A stretch of 64,000 nt of DNA from Saprospiraceae bacterium (GCA_022841345.1 JALHRR010000010.1:1-64000), one strand, 5' to 3'. Positions 43,948-53,655 are shown, counted from the first letter of the stretch. Notes: a model not told the origin generated them from the letters alone. Program-made: numbers and translations.

Positions 43948-44778
43948 TTACTCTTCAACACTTATAAACGCTTCAATATTACCATACAATTTCTCAGATA
44001 CCACCTGGTCTGAATCCACATCAAAATCAATCCCTGCTATCAAATCTCTAAAATTTAATTCTAAAACAATAGTCCTGTCTACTCCCCTGGTTGAAGTAAA
44101 ATTGATATCTCTTTCAATAAGAAAACTATTTGCATCACCTTTTATGATAAAGGTTCGCACTATATCGGTCTCCTGAAAATACATAACTAGTTTGAGAAAA
44201 ATGTAACCACCATCTGGAGTCAGTGTATGGAGACTATCTGATACTTCTCCAAGAACTGAACCCAGGGGATAATCTTCAACAGGGCCGTTGTTGAGCTCAG
44301 CATCCAGTCCAAATCTGAAACGCAGCTTTTCAAACATTCCGGTATATGGGAATAAACCTGCACTAGAGGAAGGACTGTTTCTTCGGATTATATTAATATT
44401 TCGAACCTGAATTGTCGAGTCCAGATCCGGATTCCTGCTGTAAATTTTTAATGAATCTTCTCCGATGATAAAGTTGCCATTTTGGACAAGTCCGACATCA
44501 GAAATGTACATAGCAAAGTTTCTGAACTGGATTGTATCTCCATTTTCCAATGTATAATTGACACCCAAATTAAAATTTGGCATAGTGTCATTATCGTAGA
44601 AATATCGATAGCTTAATATCAGCTGTGGATATGTACAGCAGCAATCTTCATCCGCAGCCGCATCAAAATTTGTGGCTTCCAAATCCAGACAGCCTTCACT
44701 TGGATCCTGGCAGGCAGCTACAGCAAATATCAGAAAAACCAAATAGAAAAAACTATGCTTTTTTATGCGCATCCTCAT
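43948..44778 (-). CDS. Diverged MbnP-family lipoprotein
   Basis: 276 residues. Lipobox AVAAC (Cys23), then a GCLDLEATNFDAAADEDCCC segment resembling the short Cys/Asp repeat common in Bacteroidota surface proteins (GC-D-x-ATNF-D..C.Y). The MbnP-like domain follows: IQFRNFAMYISDVGLVQNG, LRFRFGLDAE and HTLTPDGGYIFLKLVMYF. Where the MbnP in the neighbouring cluster has FWSW, this protein has TLTPD, so the candidate modified Trp is missing. It starts inside the end of the exonuclease gene (26-nt overlap). Confidence 0.7.
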   Translation of the reverse strand: MRMRIKKHSFFYLVFLIFAVAACQDPSEGCLDLEATNFDAAADEDCCCTYPQLILSYRYFYDNDTMPNFNLGVNYTLENGDTIQFRNFAMYISDVGLVQNGNFIIGEDSLKIYSRNPDLDSTIQVRNINIIRRNSPSSSAGLFPYTGMFEKLRFRFGLDAELNNGPVEDYPLGSVLGEVSDSLHTLTPDGGYIFLKLVMYFQETDIVRTFIIKGDANSFLIERDINFTSTRGVDRTIVLELNFRDLIAGIDFDVDSDQVVSEKLYGNIEAFISVEE

Positions 44779-45577
44779 ACTCCTTTACAAGCTTTTTCAC
44801 TGCTTGTTTTACTTGTTGGGAAAACTCCTTTTCCAGTATCCAAAAATAATATTGCTTGTCCCTGGCCAGTGATTCTGCTACAGGAAGACCATTATATTTT
44901 CCAAAATTAAAAATTACCACACCGTTATGATCATATTTCAATCTCTGCGTGGCATCAATCATATTAGGATCAGAAGTGAATTCATAAATTACCTGCATAT
45001 CATTCTTGACAGGCTGAGGCACTACATTTCCATCTTCATCGATCATGTCAACATTCTGATAACGATCTAACTGACCTTTAAATACATCGATGGTAGCTTT
45101 AACATCTGCCAGAGCATCGTGTGCATTCTCCATTTCCTGATTGCAATAGAACTTGTATGCCGCTTTCAATGTGCGGGGCTCCATTTTGTAGAAAATACGC
45201 TGTATATCAATCGTCCTGCGGGAATCAACATCAAATTCGATTTCTGCTCTGTGAAATTCTTCAAGCAACATAGGAATATCAAATCTGTTGGAATTGTATC
45301 CTGCAAGATCTGCATTGCCTATAAAATCAAAAATCTTCTGAGAAACCTGGATAAATGTAGGTTTGTTAGCTACCATCTGGGGAGTAATTCCATGGACCGC
45401 CATTGCTTCCTCAGAAATAGGAACTCCCGGATTAATGAGCGTTTCAAATTCTACCGGATCGCGTCCATCTTTGAAATATTTGATCATACCGATCTGAACG
45501 ATTCGATCCCGCAATACATGAAGGCCTGTAGCTTCCAAATCAAAAAATACCAAATCATTGGTCAGATTAAATTGCAT
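44753..45577 (-). CDS. DEDDh 3'-5' exonuclease (DnaQ/epsilon-like)
   Basis: 274 residues. The DEDDh catalytic set is visible: FFDLEATGL near 12-20 (Asp, Glu), AGYNSNRFDIPML near 92-104 (Asp), and HDALADVKATIDVF near 153-166 (His, Asp). The C-terminal part (about 185-274), with GVVIFNFGKYNGLPVAESL and YYFWILEKEFSQQVK, is a small domain seen in Bacteroidota exonucleases with this arrangement. It processes or proofreads DNA or RNA 3' ends. It overlaps the MbnP-like gene by 26 nt and follows the doxX-like gene by 3 nt. Confidence 0.92.
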   Translation of the reverse strand: MQFNLTNDLVFFDLEATGLHVLRDRIVQIGMIKYFKDGRDPVEFETLINPGVPISEEAMAVHGITPQMVANKPTFIQVSQKIFDFIGNADLAGYNSNRFDIPMLLEEFHRAEIEFDVDSRRTIDIQRIFYKMEPRTLKAAYKFYCNQEMENAHDALADVKATIDVFKGQLDRYQNVDMIDEDGNVVPQPVKNDMQVIYEFTSDPNMIDATQRLKYDHNGVVIFNFGKYNGLPVAESLARDKQYYFWILEKEFSQQVKQAVKKLVKEYEDAHKKA

Positions 45578-45580
45578 AAT

Positions 45581-46000
45581 TTACTTTTTAATGAGCGCAT
45601 CCACGCTCCATTTACCCGGGCCGGAAAAAAGCAAAGCTACGAAAATCACGGCATACATGGCTGCCAGTTCTATTTCCTCAACGGGGTCACCAGCATGCAC
45701 TACAAATAATATTACCAGCATTGTGACGATCAATGGTATGACAGCCAGACGAGTAAATAGTCCCAGGATCAGTAGTGCTGAACATAAAAATTCAGAGAAA
45801 ATGGCTAAGATCAGTGAATTGAATTCTCCAATACCCAAAGGGTCTCCAAATTTAATAGGCCCATTACCACTAAGTTTCATCAATTTTGGATAACCATGCT
45901 GCATCATCATCAATCCGCCACCGATGACCCTGAGTAATAATGCTGCTAAATCAAGACTCAATGGTTGTATGCCCAGAATGGAGTTTTTTCGCTTTGTCAT
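45581..46000 (-). CDS. DoxX-family membrane protein
   Basis: 139 residues from the ATG at 46000 (MTKRKNSILGIQPL); an ATG 14 codons earlier gives an odd N-terminus. Four membrane helices; ALLLRVIGGGLMMMQHGYPKLMKL near 18-41 and SALLILGLFTRLAVIPLIVTML are DoxX-type. DoxX-like proteins are quinone-associated or redox-related membrane proteins; the role here is unknown. The stop is 3 nt before the exonuclease start codon, so the two are probably co-transcribed. Confidence 0.85.
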   Translation of the reverse strand: MTKRKNSILGIQPLSLDLAALLLRVIGGGLMMMQHGYPKLMKLSGNGPIKFGDPLGIGEFNSLILAIFSEFLCSALLILGLFTRLAVIPLIVTMLVILFVVHAGDPVEEIELAAMYAVIFVALLFSGPGKWSVDALIKK

Positions 46001-46042
46001 CGTTTTCAGATTTTGATAAAGAATGAAGATTGCAATATTCAA

Positions 46043-46389
46043 TACGAACTTAAGTCTTTTGCAAATCGAAATCGATACTTATGTAATATTTTTTTAATAT
46101 TAAAGTGATTTCTACCCGCTATTATGCCCCATGCAATTAAACCCTTTTCTGATATTTTACATATGAAATGAATTAAGAGAAAATAATTTCAAACAATAAA
46201 ATCGAAAGGCTATTGTGAATAGTTGGAGCATTATCTTATTTCTCAATTGATTAAATACTATAAAAAAATTGCATTTAATATTCCAAAGCCAATACCAAGG
46301 GTAACACATTAATTGTCAATGTAATATGAAAAAAATGTAGCATCATTATTGCAGGACTCTGCGATATAAGATGTGAAAAACTAAATAGT
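46043..46389. other. AT-rich spacer, nothing recognised
   Basis: About 350 bp, AT-rich, between divergent genes (doxX-like on the minus strand and the GNAT-like gene on the plus strand). I see no TAnnTTTG box with a convincing upstream partner and no repeat of the families described elsewhere. Confidence 0.5.
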
Positions 46390-47289
46390 ATGAAGTTTGA
46401 TTTTCTACCCTATACACTGACCCGCGAGGATAGAATTGCAGAATGGCTTGAAGATAAATCCATTCCATTCCTGAGACACGATGGAATCATTTGGTACAAA
46501 GAAATGAATATTGCCCAACCACTGGCACCATTTTCTACCAAGATTCAAATGAGTCCGGCTGACAGCACAAATATTCTCCAGAAGCTGGATGCCGGAACAC
46601 TGCGCTACACAAGCAAGCTCAGCCAATCAACTAAAATTAAAAACACGTATTATATAGTCAGTGCACTTCAGCCCATATTTTTGGAAGATTTGGATCCTGC
46701 ATCCCGAAAAGAAATAGAACTGGGTATGCGGCTATGCACAGTTAGAAGAATTGAATCCGGAGAAATAGCCAGAAATGGCTGGTTGATCCAGATGAGACAT
46801 CAGTCGGCTTTGGAGGATTACCGGTCATTGTTGTTCTTTAAAAATGAGGAAGATTTTATAGAATTTGTCCTTCCTGAGAGTAAATATGATGATGTTATTC
46901 ACTATTTTGGAATATACTACGGCTCCCGTTTGATTGGATTTAGCAGATGCCTGAATCTCCCTTCCAACGAAGTTCATATCACCCATATAGCAATAGATCC
47001 TGCTTATCAGGGTTACAGGTCTATGGAAGCGCTCAACTGGTTTATGATTCAGTATTATATGGAATGTAATGACGCTAAAACTATTGTTTCATGCGCAAGA
47101 CCCATGGATCCCACCTCCACAGAGCAGGATTTCTATATCCAGTCGCTCAATTTTGAAAAAATCTCATTAGACTTAAAAGTCGTATTCAGAAGAAACCTGT
47201 CCAGACAAATTCCTTTCGGTATACCTTTCAAAAAAGTCAGCACCAGAATTCATCCTTCCATGCATACTATCTCACCAGTCCAAATGTAA
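46390..47289 (+). CDS. GNAT-like protein of unknown function
   Basis: 299 residues. The N-terminal half (about 1-130) is not recognised; FLRHDGIIWYKEMNIAQPLAP and RRIESGEIARNGWLIQMRH stand out. The C-terminal half (about 170-270) reads as a GNAT fold: IYYGSRLIGFSRCLNLPSNE, then HITHIAIDPAYQGYRSMEAL as the acetyl-CoA loop strand, and QDFYIQSLNFEKISLDLKVVF as the closing strand. The loop lacks the usual Gly-x-Gly/Ala, so acetyltransferase activity is uncertain. No signal peptide. It stands alone. Confidence 0.55.
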   Translation: MKFDFLPYTLTREDRIAEWLEDKSIPFLRHDGIIWYKEMNIAQPLAPFSTKIQMSPADSTNILQKLDAGTLRYTSKLSQSTKIKNTYYIVSALQPIFLEDLDPASRKEIELGMRLCTVRRIESGEIARNGWLIQMRHQSALEDYRSLLFFKNEEDFIEFVLPESKYDDVIHYFGIYYGSRLIGFSRCLNLPSNEVHITHIAIDPAYQGYRSMEALNWFMIQYYMECNDAKTIVSCARPMDPTSTEQDFYIQSLNFEKISLDLKVVFRRNLSRQIPFGIPFKKVSTRIHPSMHTISPVQM

Positions 47290-47809
47290 GTCATCAAAAG
47301 ATCAAAATTCAATTTCTGAATTTCAGCCCCATATTTTTTTTATGTCTTCCAAACCATAGAATAATAATATTCGTCACTTAGACAATATAACTGCAGATGA
47401 TGACCTTTTTAATATTGATCCTATCGTCACCTGACAGATATACAAAATAGTATTTTACTTATATTGTAATACAACTACACCCAAATTATATTTCGATTTG
47501 GAAAAGCTGATGCACTATTCAGCTTTATGGGACTACTATTTTTTTTAATAATAAGCAATTAAATATATATATAGCTGAATATATGTGTATTATGAATTAA
47601 AAGGAATAAAAAAGCAATTAATTAATGGAAACATGACAATAAATACATTTAGTATTAACGTTAATACCATAGTTTTGTTTTAATATTATTAAATTATTCT
47701 AAATATTATATTCTGTAAATTATTCAAACTGATCATACTTATTTTTCAATTGAACAAAAATAACATATTAAATACCCTTTATTTCTCAGCAACCAAACTA
47801 ATCTAAACT
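47290..47809. other. AT-rich spacer with a possible promoter
   Basis: 520 bp, very AT-rich, no gene. TAGTTTTG at 47670-47677 matches TAnnTTTG and is the only such box noted; it lies about 130 nt before the barrel gene. Several TATA-type runs (about 47560-47600) show no organised repeat. Confidence 0.4.
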
Positions 47810-48514
47810 ATGAAAGCACAATCGATCTTACTTTTCCTTCTCCTGAGCAGCCCATTTATGGCATCAGCTCAATGGCATTTGGGATTTTCAGGAGGCCCCG
47901 TGATGGGAAACTTCAATGTATTCAGCAGCGTTGATGATGCCCCCCGCGGAAATACCATGAGTGTCTCTACTACCAACGGAACCGGTTTTCAATTTAACCT
48001 TCCGGTTCAATATTCCATTTCCCGGTTTATCGCCATCCAAACGGAAATCGGATATCAACGCCAAGTGGCAGGAATCAACAGAACTTATTCCACAAATGAT
48101 CAGTTCCTCATGAACTATACTACGCAGGACAGATATCAGATGAACCAATTCCAGAGCTCACTGCTTTTAAAAATCAGTACAGGAGGCTCTAAATTCCAAC
48201 TTTACGGAATGGCAGGACCGAACATGTCATTTTTTCTGGGAGGGAATAAAGAAAGAACAGAAATATCTGAATATCAGGGTGGTGAGATAGACGAACATTG
48301 GTTTGGCAATCCGATCAACGCTCAGGATGAAAACTTGCAGAAAGGCGTATTTTCATTTACAGGTGGAATCGGAGCAAATATCATCCTTCCGGCTTACACA
48401 GTTTTTGTGGAAGGCAGACAAAGTTTTGGTACAAAAAATGTAATGTCTACGCCGACAGAGACCATCAAGTTCAGAAACAGAGGCATCCAGTTAGGCGTGC
48501 TATTTAACTTGTAA
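47810..48514 (+). CDS. PorT-like outer-membrane beta-barrel protein
   Basis: 234 residues: signal peptide to ASAQ (about 1-20), then alternating strands with WHLGFSGGPVMGNFNVFSS, NLPVQYSISRFIAIQTEIGYQRQ and LYGMAGPNMSFFLGGNKE, ending GIQLGVLFNL with a terminal aromatic. This is the pattern of PorT/OmpW-type outer-membrane barrels (beta-barrel domain family 2), structural or adhesin roles unknown. It converges on uvrA with 9 nt between the stops. Confidence 0.8.
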   Translation: MKAQSILLFLLLSSPFMASAQWHLGFSGGPVMGNFNVFSSVDDAPRGNTMSVSTTNGTGFQFNLPVQYSISRFIAIQTEIGYQRQVAGINRTYSTNDQFLMNYTTQDRYQMNQFQSSLLLKISTGGSKFQLYGMAGPNMSFFLGGNKERTEISEYQGGEIDEHWFGNPINAQDENLQKGVFSFTGGIGANIILPAYTVFVEGRQSFGTKNVMSTPTETIKFRNRGIQLGVLFNL

Positions 48515-48523
48515 GAGACTAAT

Positions 48524-51424
48524 TTATTTAGCGGATTTGGCGGTCTTATTCGGTTTTGCTTTTTGAATCCCCACAGGAAGCACATCGTGGAGTGCCAATT
48601 CTCTTTTCAAAAAATACCCTGTGTAGCTGGTCGCATGATCAGCTACCATTTCAGGGGTTCCTTCACAAACGATATACCCTCCTCCTGATCCACCTTCCGG
48701 ACCCAGATCAATGATATGATCTGCCACTTTGATGACATCCATATTGTGTTCTATGACGATGACTGTATTTCCTTTGTTTACCAATTTGTGCAATACATCC
48801 AATAAGTGCCGGATATCTTCAAAATGCAAACCAGTGGTAGGCTCATCCAGTATGTATAGTGTTTTACCAGTATCCTTTTTAGATAATTCTTCGGCTAATT
48901 TGACCCTCTGAGCTTCACCACCAGAAAGGGTTGTAGCCTGCTGCCCCAAAGTGATATAGCCTAATCCGACCTCCAGAAGCGTTCTGACCTTTCTGTATAT
49001 GGATGGAACATTTTCGAAAAATGTAGCTGCTTCTTCAACCGTCATATCCAATACATCACTGATGGATTTGCCCTTGAACAAAATCTCCAGTGTCTCTCTG
49101 TTGTATCTTTTACCCAGACAGGATTCACAATCGACCAGAACATCCGGAAGAAAATTCATTTCGATGACCCTTTTACCCCCGCCTTCACACATTTCACATC
49201 TGCCTCCTTTCACATTGAACGAAAATCTCCCGGGCTTGTATCCTCTGATCTTTGCCTCAGGTAAATCAGAAAATATCTTTCGAATATCACTGAACACATT
49301 AGTATATGTCGCCGGATTCGATCTGGGCGTTCGGCCTATCGGTGACTGGTCAATCTCAACTACCTTATCTATATGTTCGAGACCATGAATGGCTCCAAAT
49401 GGCAATGGCTCCTGAATCGATCTGTAAAAATGCTTTCTCAGAATCGGATATAAAGTGTCGTTGATCAATGAAGATTTACCACTTCCCGAAACGCCTGTGA
49501 TACACATGAATGTGCCAAGTGGAATTTTCAGTGTAACATGCTTGAGGTTGTTGCCGGTAGCACCTTCCAGTATCAGGAATTTTTCGATATCTGTTCGTCT
49601 GCCTGCGGGCAATGCTACCTGTTGTTTATTGGACAAATATTCTGCAGTTAAAGTATCCAGCCGCAGGAATTCTTCAGGCGTACCTTGTCCGACCAATTCA
49701 CCACCATGAGAGCCTGCACCCGGACCTAAATCTATGATAAAATCGGAAGCCAGCATGATATCTTTATCATGCTCCACCACTATTACTGAATTCCCAATTG
49801 CCGTGAGATTGAGAAGCGATTTAATCAGTTTTTGATTGTCTCTTTGGTGAAGTCCTATGCTGGGCTCATCCATGATATATGTAATTCCTGTCAGCTGAGA
49901 ACCTATCTGATTGGCCAGTCGTGTTCGTTGAGACTCTCCACCTGAAAGTGTTCTGGCTTGTCTGTCCAGCGTTAAATATTCAAGTCCAACATCCAGCAGA
50001 AACTGGAGTCTTAATCTGATTTCTTTTAGAACATCCCTTGCAATCTGTCTTTGCTTTTCACTGATTCTGTCTTCCAGACCAGTCAACCATTTCTGAAGGA
50101 CATCGAGATCCATTTGAGTTAGCTCGGAAATATTTTTTTCATCAATGCGAAAACTAAGCGATGATTGTTTCAAACGCATTCCTTTGCAATCCGGACAGGT
50201 GGACTGATGCAGAAAATCCTCTGCCCAGGATCTGATTTTCTCTGAAGAAGTGTCACTATACCATTTATACAACATCTTATTGAGCCCTTCATGAAGCAGA
50301 TTGTATCCATATTCAGATTTGGCCAGATTCAATGTTGCATCTGCCTGATCACCTGCTCCATTCAGAATAATATCCATGGCTTCCTCAGGAATTTCTTTTA
50401 TTGGAGTGGCAAATGAAAATTTATATTTCTTTGACAGCGTGCGCAACTGCGTAAATATCATATTATCCCTGGGTTCTCCCAATGGAACAATCCCTGCATC
50501 ATTGATGGATTTGCTGTCATCCGGAATGACTTTTTGCATATCCACCTGTTGAATCACTGCCAATCCATCACAAGTCGGACATGCACCATAAGGCGTATTG
50601 AAAGAAAAGGAATTGGGATTTGGTTCTTCATACGAAAGACCATTTTCTGCATCCATTAAATTTTTACTGAACCATGCCGATTCATCTGTATCAATATTGG
50701 TTATCATCAGAATGCCCTCCCCCATTTTCAGGGCAGTTTGTAAAGATTGAACCATGCGCTCTTCTTTTGAACGCTCCGCTTTGATACGATCCACCACTAC
50801 TTCTATGTCATGTGTCTTGTATCTGTCAGCCATCAATCCGGGCTTCAATTCCAGCCATTCGCCATCTATGCGAATCTTTGTAAAGCCTTGCTTTCTGATA
50901 GACTCCAGTAATTCCCGGTAATGACCTTTACGACCTTTCACTATAGGTGCAAGTATGGCAATCGGTTTGCCTTCAAATTGCTGCCAGATCTGATCAATGA
51001 TTTCATCTTCCGTATATTTCACCATTTTTCTACCGCTCAGATATGAATAAGCATCCGAGGCTCTTGCAAACAAAAGTCGCATAAAGTCATAGATCTCAGT
51101 GACGGTACCGACGGTAGATCGCGGGTTCCAACCAGTCGTTTTTTGCTCAATAGAAATGACGGGGCTCAGACCATCAATGCTTTCCACATTGGGTCTTTCC
51201 AGTTTGCCGATAAACTGCCTGACATAGGCCGAGAAGGTTTCCATATACCGGCGCTGACCTTCTGCATAAATTGTATCAAAAGCCAGAGAAGATTTACCGG
51301 ATCCGCTGATACCGGTGATGACAACCAATTTATTTCGCGGGATTTTGACGTCAATGTCTTTGAGATTGTGTTCTTTGGCCCCAATGACTATGATGTTATC
51401 CAACGATTCTTCCAAAGTATTCAT
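48524..51424 (-). CDS. uvrA: Excinuclease ABC subunit A
   Basis: 966 residues, full length. The N-terminal ATPase has Walker A GISGSGKSSLAFDT near 38-51; the first zinc site is CPTCDG and CPDCKG; LSGGESQRTRLANQIGSQL and VEHDKD follow. The second ATPase has GVSGSGKSSLINDT, the zinc hairpin CEMCEGGG ... CESCLGKRY, LSGGEAQRVKLAEEL and LYILDEPTTGLHFED. It recognises bulky DNA damage with UvrB. Last gene in an mqnC-punA-uvrA run, 42 nt after punA. Confidence 0.97.
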   Translation of the reverse strand: MNTLEESLDNIIVIGAKEHNLKDIDVKIPRNKLVVITGISGSGKSSLAFDTIYAEGQRRYMETFSAYVRQFIGKLERPNVESIDGLSPVISIEQKTTGWNPRSTVGTVTEIYDFMRLLFARASDAYSYLSGRKMVKYTEDEIIDQIWQQFEGKPIAILAPIVKGRKGHYRELLESIRKQGFTKIRIDGEWLELKPGLMADRYKTHDIEVVVDRIKAERSKEERMVQSLQTALKMGEGILMITNIDTDESAWFSKNLMDAENGLSYEEPNPNSFSFNTPYGACPTCDGLAVIQQVDMQKVIPDDSKSINDAGIVPLGEPRDNMIFTQLRTLSKKYKFSFATPIKEIPEEAMDIILNGAGDQADATLNLAKSEYGYNLLHEGLNKMLYKWYSDTSSEKIRSWAEDFLHQSTCPDCKGMRLKQSSLSFRIDEKNISELTQMDLDVLQKWLTGLEDRISEKQRQIARDVLKEIRLRLQFLLDVGLEYLTLDRQARTLSGGESQRTRLANQIGSQLTGITYIMDEPSIGLHQRDNQKLIKSLLNLTAIGNSVIVVEHDKDIMLASDFIIDLGPGAGSHGGELVGQGTPEEFLRLDTLTAEYLSNKQQVALPAGRRTDIEKFLILEGATGNNLKHVTLKIPLGTFMCITGVSGSGKSSLINDTLYPILRKHFYRSIQEPLPFGAIHGLEHIDKVVEIDQSPIGRTPRSNPATYTNVFSDIRKIFSDLPEAKIRGYKPGRFSFNVKGGRCEMCEGGGKRVIEMNFLPDVLVDCESCLGKRYNRETLEILFKGKSISDVLDMTVEEAATFFENVPSIYRKVRTLLEVGLGYITLGQQATTLSGGEAQRVKLAEELSKKDTGKTLYILDEPTTGLHFEDIRHLLDVLHKLVNKGNTVIVIEHNMDVIKVADHIIDLGPEGGSGGGYIVCEGTPEMVADHATSYTGYFLKRELALHDVLPVGIQKAKPNKTAKSAK

Positions 51425-51466
51425 TTAGTGTAGTCTATCTTAAAGTTAGTTCAAATGCCTGAATGA

Positions 51467-52297
51467 TCAGGCTAATTTTTGTACGAGATGCTGAATGACA
51501 CGGATGGCCTTATGTGTATTTTCTTTTACTACATTCACTACATCCTCCCCGGAGGTCTCCTGAATGCGATCAGGTGGATAGCATACATTGCTGATCACAG
51601 ATAAAACAGCCAGTCTGATTCCGGCGTGCCTTGCGACAATTACTTCCGGCACAGTAGACATGCCAACCAGATCTCCACCTATCCTGTGTAAAAAGTCATA
51701 TTCCGCAGGTGTCTCAAGATTAGGTCCCTGAAGGGATACATATACACCTTCGTGGATTCTGATATTTTGTGATCTTGCAAAATCCAATCCCAATTTCCTG
51801 ATTTCCGGATCGTAGGAATTTGTCATATCAGGGAACCGGACTCCCAGCCTTGAATCATTTTTTCCACGGAGAGGATGCTCCGGCAACAGATTTATGTGAT
51901 CCCTGACCAACACCAAATCACCCATTTCAAAATTCTCATTGGTACCGCCTGAAGCATTTGTAATTAAAAGAATTTCGACTCCCAGTTGCTGCAGCACCCT
52001 GACAGGAAAAGTTACTTCCTGCATGGAATATCCCTCATAATAATGAAATCTTCCAGCCAGAATAATAACAGGCTTACCCTCCCACATGCCTTCCATATAA
52101 GCGCCTCTGTGTCCTTCAACAGTAGATTGCTTGAAGTGCGGAATCTCTGTGTAAGAGACTTCAAAATGCTTTTCAAATTGAGAACTGAGAGCATCCAGAC
52201 CGGTTCCCAGAACTATAGCCAGTTTTGGCTGAAGTGTGCTCCTTGTCCTGATCCATGCTGCTGCTGCTTGCGCCTGTTCAAATATATCTTGTGCCAT
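51467..52297 (-). CDS. punA: Purine nucleoside phosphorylase
   Basis: 276 residues, trimeric PNP family. IVLGTGLDALSSQF near 28-41 is the phosphate-binding start, VEGHRGAYMEG and GRFHYYEGYSMQEVTFPVRV near 82-101 give the phosphate His, ITNASGGTNENFEMGDLVLV near 115-134 follows, and YVSLQGPNLETPAEYDFL and GGDLVGMSTVPEVIVARHAG near 207-226 carry the purine-site Glu/Met. It cleaves purine nucleosides with phosphate. It begins 8 nt after mqnC. Confidence 0.95.
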   Translation of the reverse strand: MAQDIFEQAQAAAAWIRTRSTLQPKLAIVLGTGLDALSSQFEKHFEVSYTEIPHFKQSTVEGHRGAYMEGMWEGKPVIILAGRFHYYEGYSMQEVTFPVRVLQQLGVEILLITNASGGTNENFEMGDLVLVRDHINLLPEHPLRGKNDSRLGVRFPDMTNSYDPEIRKLGLDFARSQNIRIHEGVYVSLQGPNLETPAEYDFLHRIGGDLVGMSTVPEVIVARHAGIRLAVLSVISNVCYPPDRIQETSGEDVVNVVKENTHKAIRVIQHLVQKLA

Positions 52298-52305
52298 ATA
52301 AGTAT

Positions 52306-53448
52306 TTAGTCTACGATCATTGTTGCATGATCAAGTTGCTGTTGTTGGATGGAGGCCGGAATTTCTCTGGCTTCGTATTGCTGCGTTCTCAATTGCGGCT
52401 CGAATCCGGCATCTTTGATGGCCGCCTGAATCCCATCTGCGGTGAACCTGAATGCTGCACCCGCAGCACTTACTACATTTTCTTCTATCATAATGCTGCC
52501 AAAATCATTGGCGCCGGCATGCAAACAAAGTTGCGCAACAGGTTTGCCTACTGTCAACCAGGATGCCTGTATATTAATGACATTGGGCAGCATGATTCTG
52601 CTCATGGCTATCATTCGAACATATTCATCCCCGGTGCAGGTATTCCTGGCTCTTTTTAATTTTTTCAATATTGTGTCCTCATCCATAAATGGCCAGGGAA
52701 TAAATGCCAGAAATCCTTTTGCATTTGCAGGCTTTTCAGATTGAACCTGACGCAACGCAGCAAAATGCTCCATTCTTTCCCGATTGGTCTCAATGTGTCC
52801 AAACATCATAGTAGCGGATGTGGTAATATTCAGTTGATGTGCAGCTCTCATCACATCCAGCCATTCCTGACCACCGCATTTGCCTTTGGAAATTAATCTT
52901 CTTACTCTGTCAGAAAGAATTTCAGCTCCAGCTCCCGGAAGAGAATCCAGTCCTGAAGTCTTCAAAGCCGCCAGCACATCATAATGAGACATATTTTCCA
53001 GCTTAGCAATGTGGGCAATTTCAGGTGGACCCAGTGCATGAAGCTTCAGTGCGGGAAATTCTTTCTTCAAATTGGCAAATAACTCCGTGTAAAAAGCAAG
53101 ACCCAAATCAGGATGATGACCACCCTGTAATAAAAGTTGATCTCCACCCAGCTTGAAAGTCTCTTCAATTTTCACCCGGTACTCTTCCATACTGGTGATA
53201 TATGCCTCATCATGTCCGGGTCTTCTGTAAAAATTACAGAACTTACAGTTGGCTATACAGACATTTGTTGTATTGGAGTTTCTATCGATGATCCATGTAA
53301 CAGTATTACCCGGAACATGGTGCTGCCGGAGTTTCCAGCCTGCTTCCATCAGAAGCGCAGTCGGAGCATTTTCAAACAGAAAAAGTCCTTCATCTACACT
53401 GAGCCACTCCAGCTTCAGGGCTTTCTCCAGCAATTGGTTAATGTTCAT
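52306..53448 (-). CDS. mqnC: Cyclic dehypoxanthine futalosine synthase (radical SAM)
   Basis: 380 residues. ITWIIDRNSNTTNVC-type stretch VTWIIDRNSNTTNVCIANCK near 50-69 leads into the cluster motif CIANCKFC (CX3CX2C), then NFYRRPGHDEAY, which distinguishes MqnC from CofH/MqnE. LQGGHHPDLGLAFY near 109-122, SLPGAGAEIL and MMFGHIET are shared by the group. It performs the cyclisation step of the futalosine menaquinone pathway. First gene of an mqnC-punA-uvrA run; a -7 box TATCTTTG lies at 53475-53482 (minus). Confidence 0.95.
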   Translation of the reverse strand: MNINQLLEKALKLEWLSVDEGLFLFENAPTALLMEAGWKLRQHHVPGNTVTWIIDRNSNTTNVCIANCKFCNFYRRPGHDEAYITSMEEYRVKIEETFKLGGDQLLLQGGHHPDLGLAFYTELFANLKKEFPALKLHALGPPEIAHIAKLENMSHYDVLAALKTSGLDSLPGAGAEILSDRVRRLISKGKCGGQEWLDVMRAAHQLNITTSATMMFGHIETNRERMEHFAALRQVQSEKPANAKGFLAFIPWPFMDEDTILKKLKRARNTCTGDEYVRMIAMSRIMLPNVINIQASWLTVGKPVAQLCLHAGANDFGSIMIEENVVSAAGAAFRFTADGIQAAIKDAGFEPQLRTQQYEAREIPASIQQQQLDHATMIVD

Positions 53449-53474
53449 TACACTTGATTTTCAGCAATTAACAA

Positions 53475-53482
53475 CAAAGATA
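53475..53482 (-). promoter_or_regulatory. -7 box of mqnC
   Basis: TATCTTTG on the minus strand matches TAnnTTTG, 26 nt before the mqnC start. A TTTG lies only 16 bp further upstream, closer than usual. Confidence 0.5.
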
Positions 53483-53609
53483 AAATATTCCTGTTCAGCA
53501 AAGCCATCTATCAAAGCCGATAATGTGTTTCATATGAAGTCGGAATATAAAATAAACATGTGATAATCAAACGTTTTAAGCACTATTGCGCTTTGGTTTA
53601 CAATTAGAT

Positions 53610-53640
53610 TTTGTTTATTCAATTAATGATATTATCTTTG
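53610..53640 (+). promoter_or_regulatory. Promoter of the rimP-nusA transcript
   Basis: TTTG at 53610-53613, a 19-bp spacer, then TATCTTTG at 53633-53640: the best match to the Bacteroidota promoter pattern in this window. Confidence 0.8.
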
Positions 53641-53655
53641 CACCAGGAATTTGAA

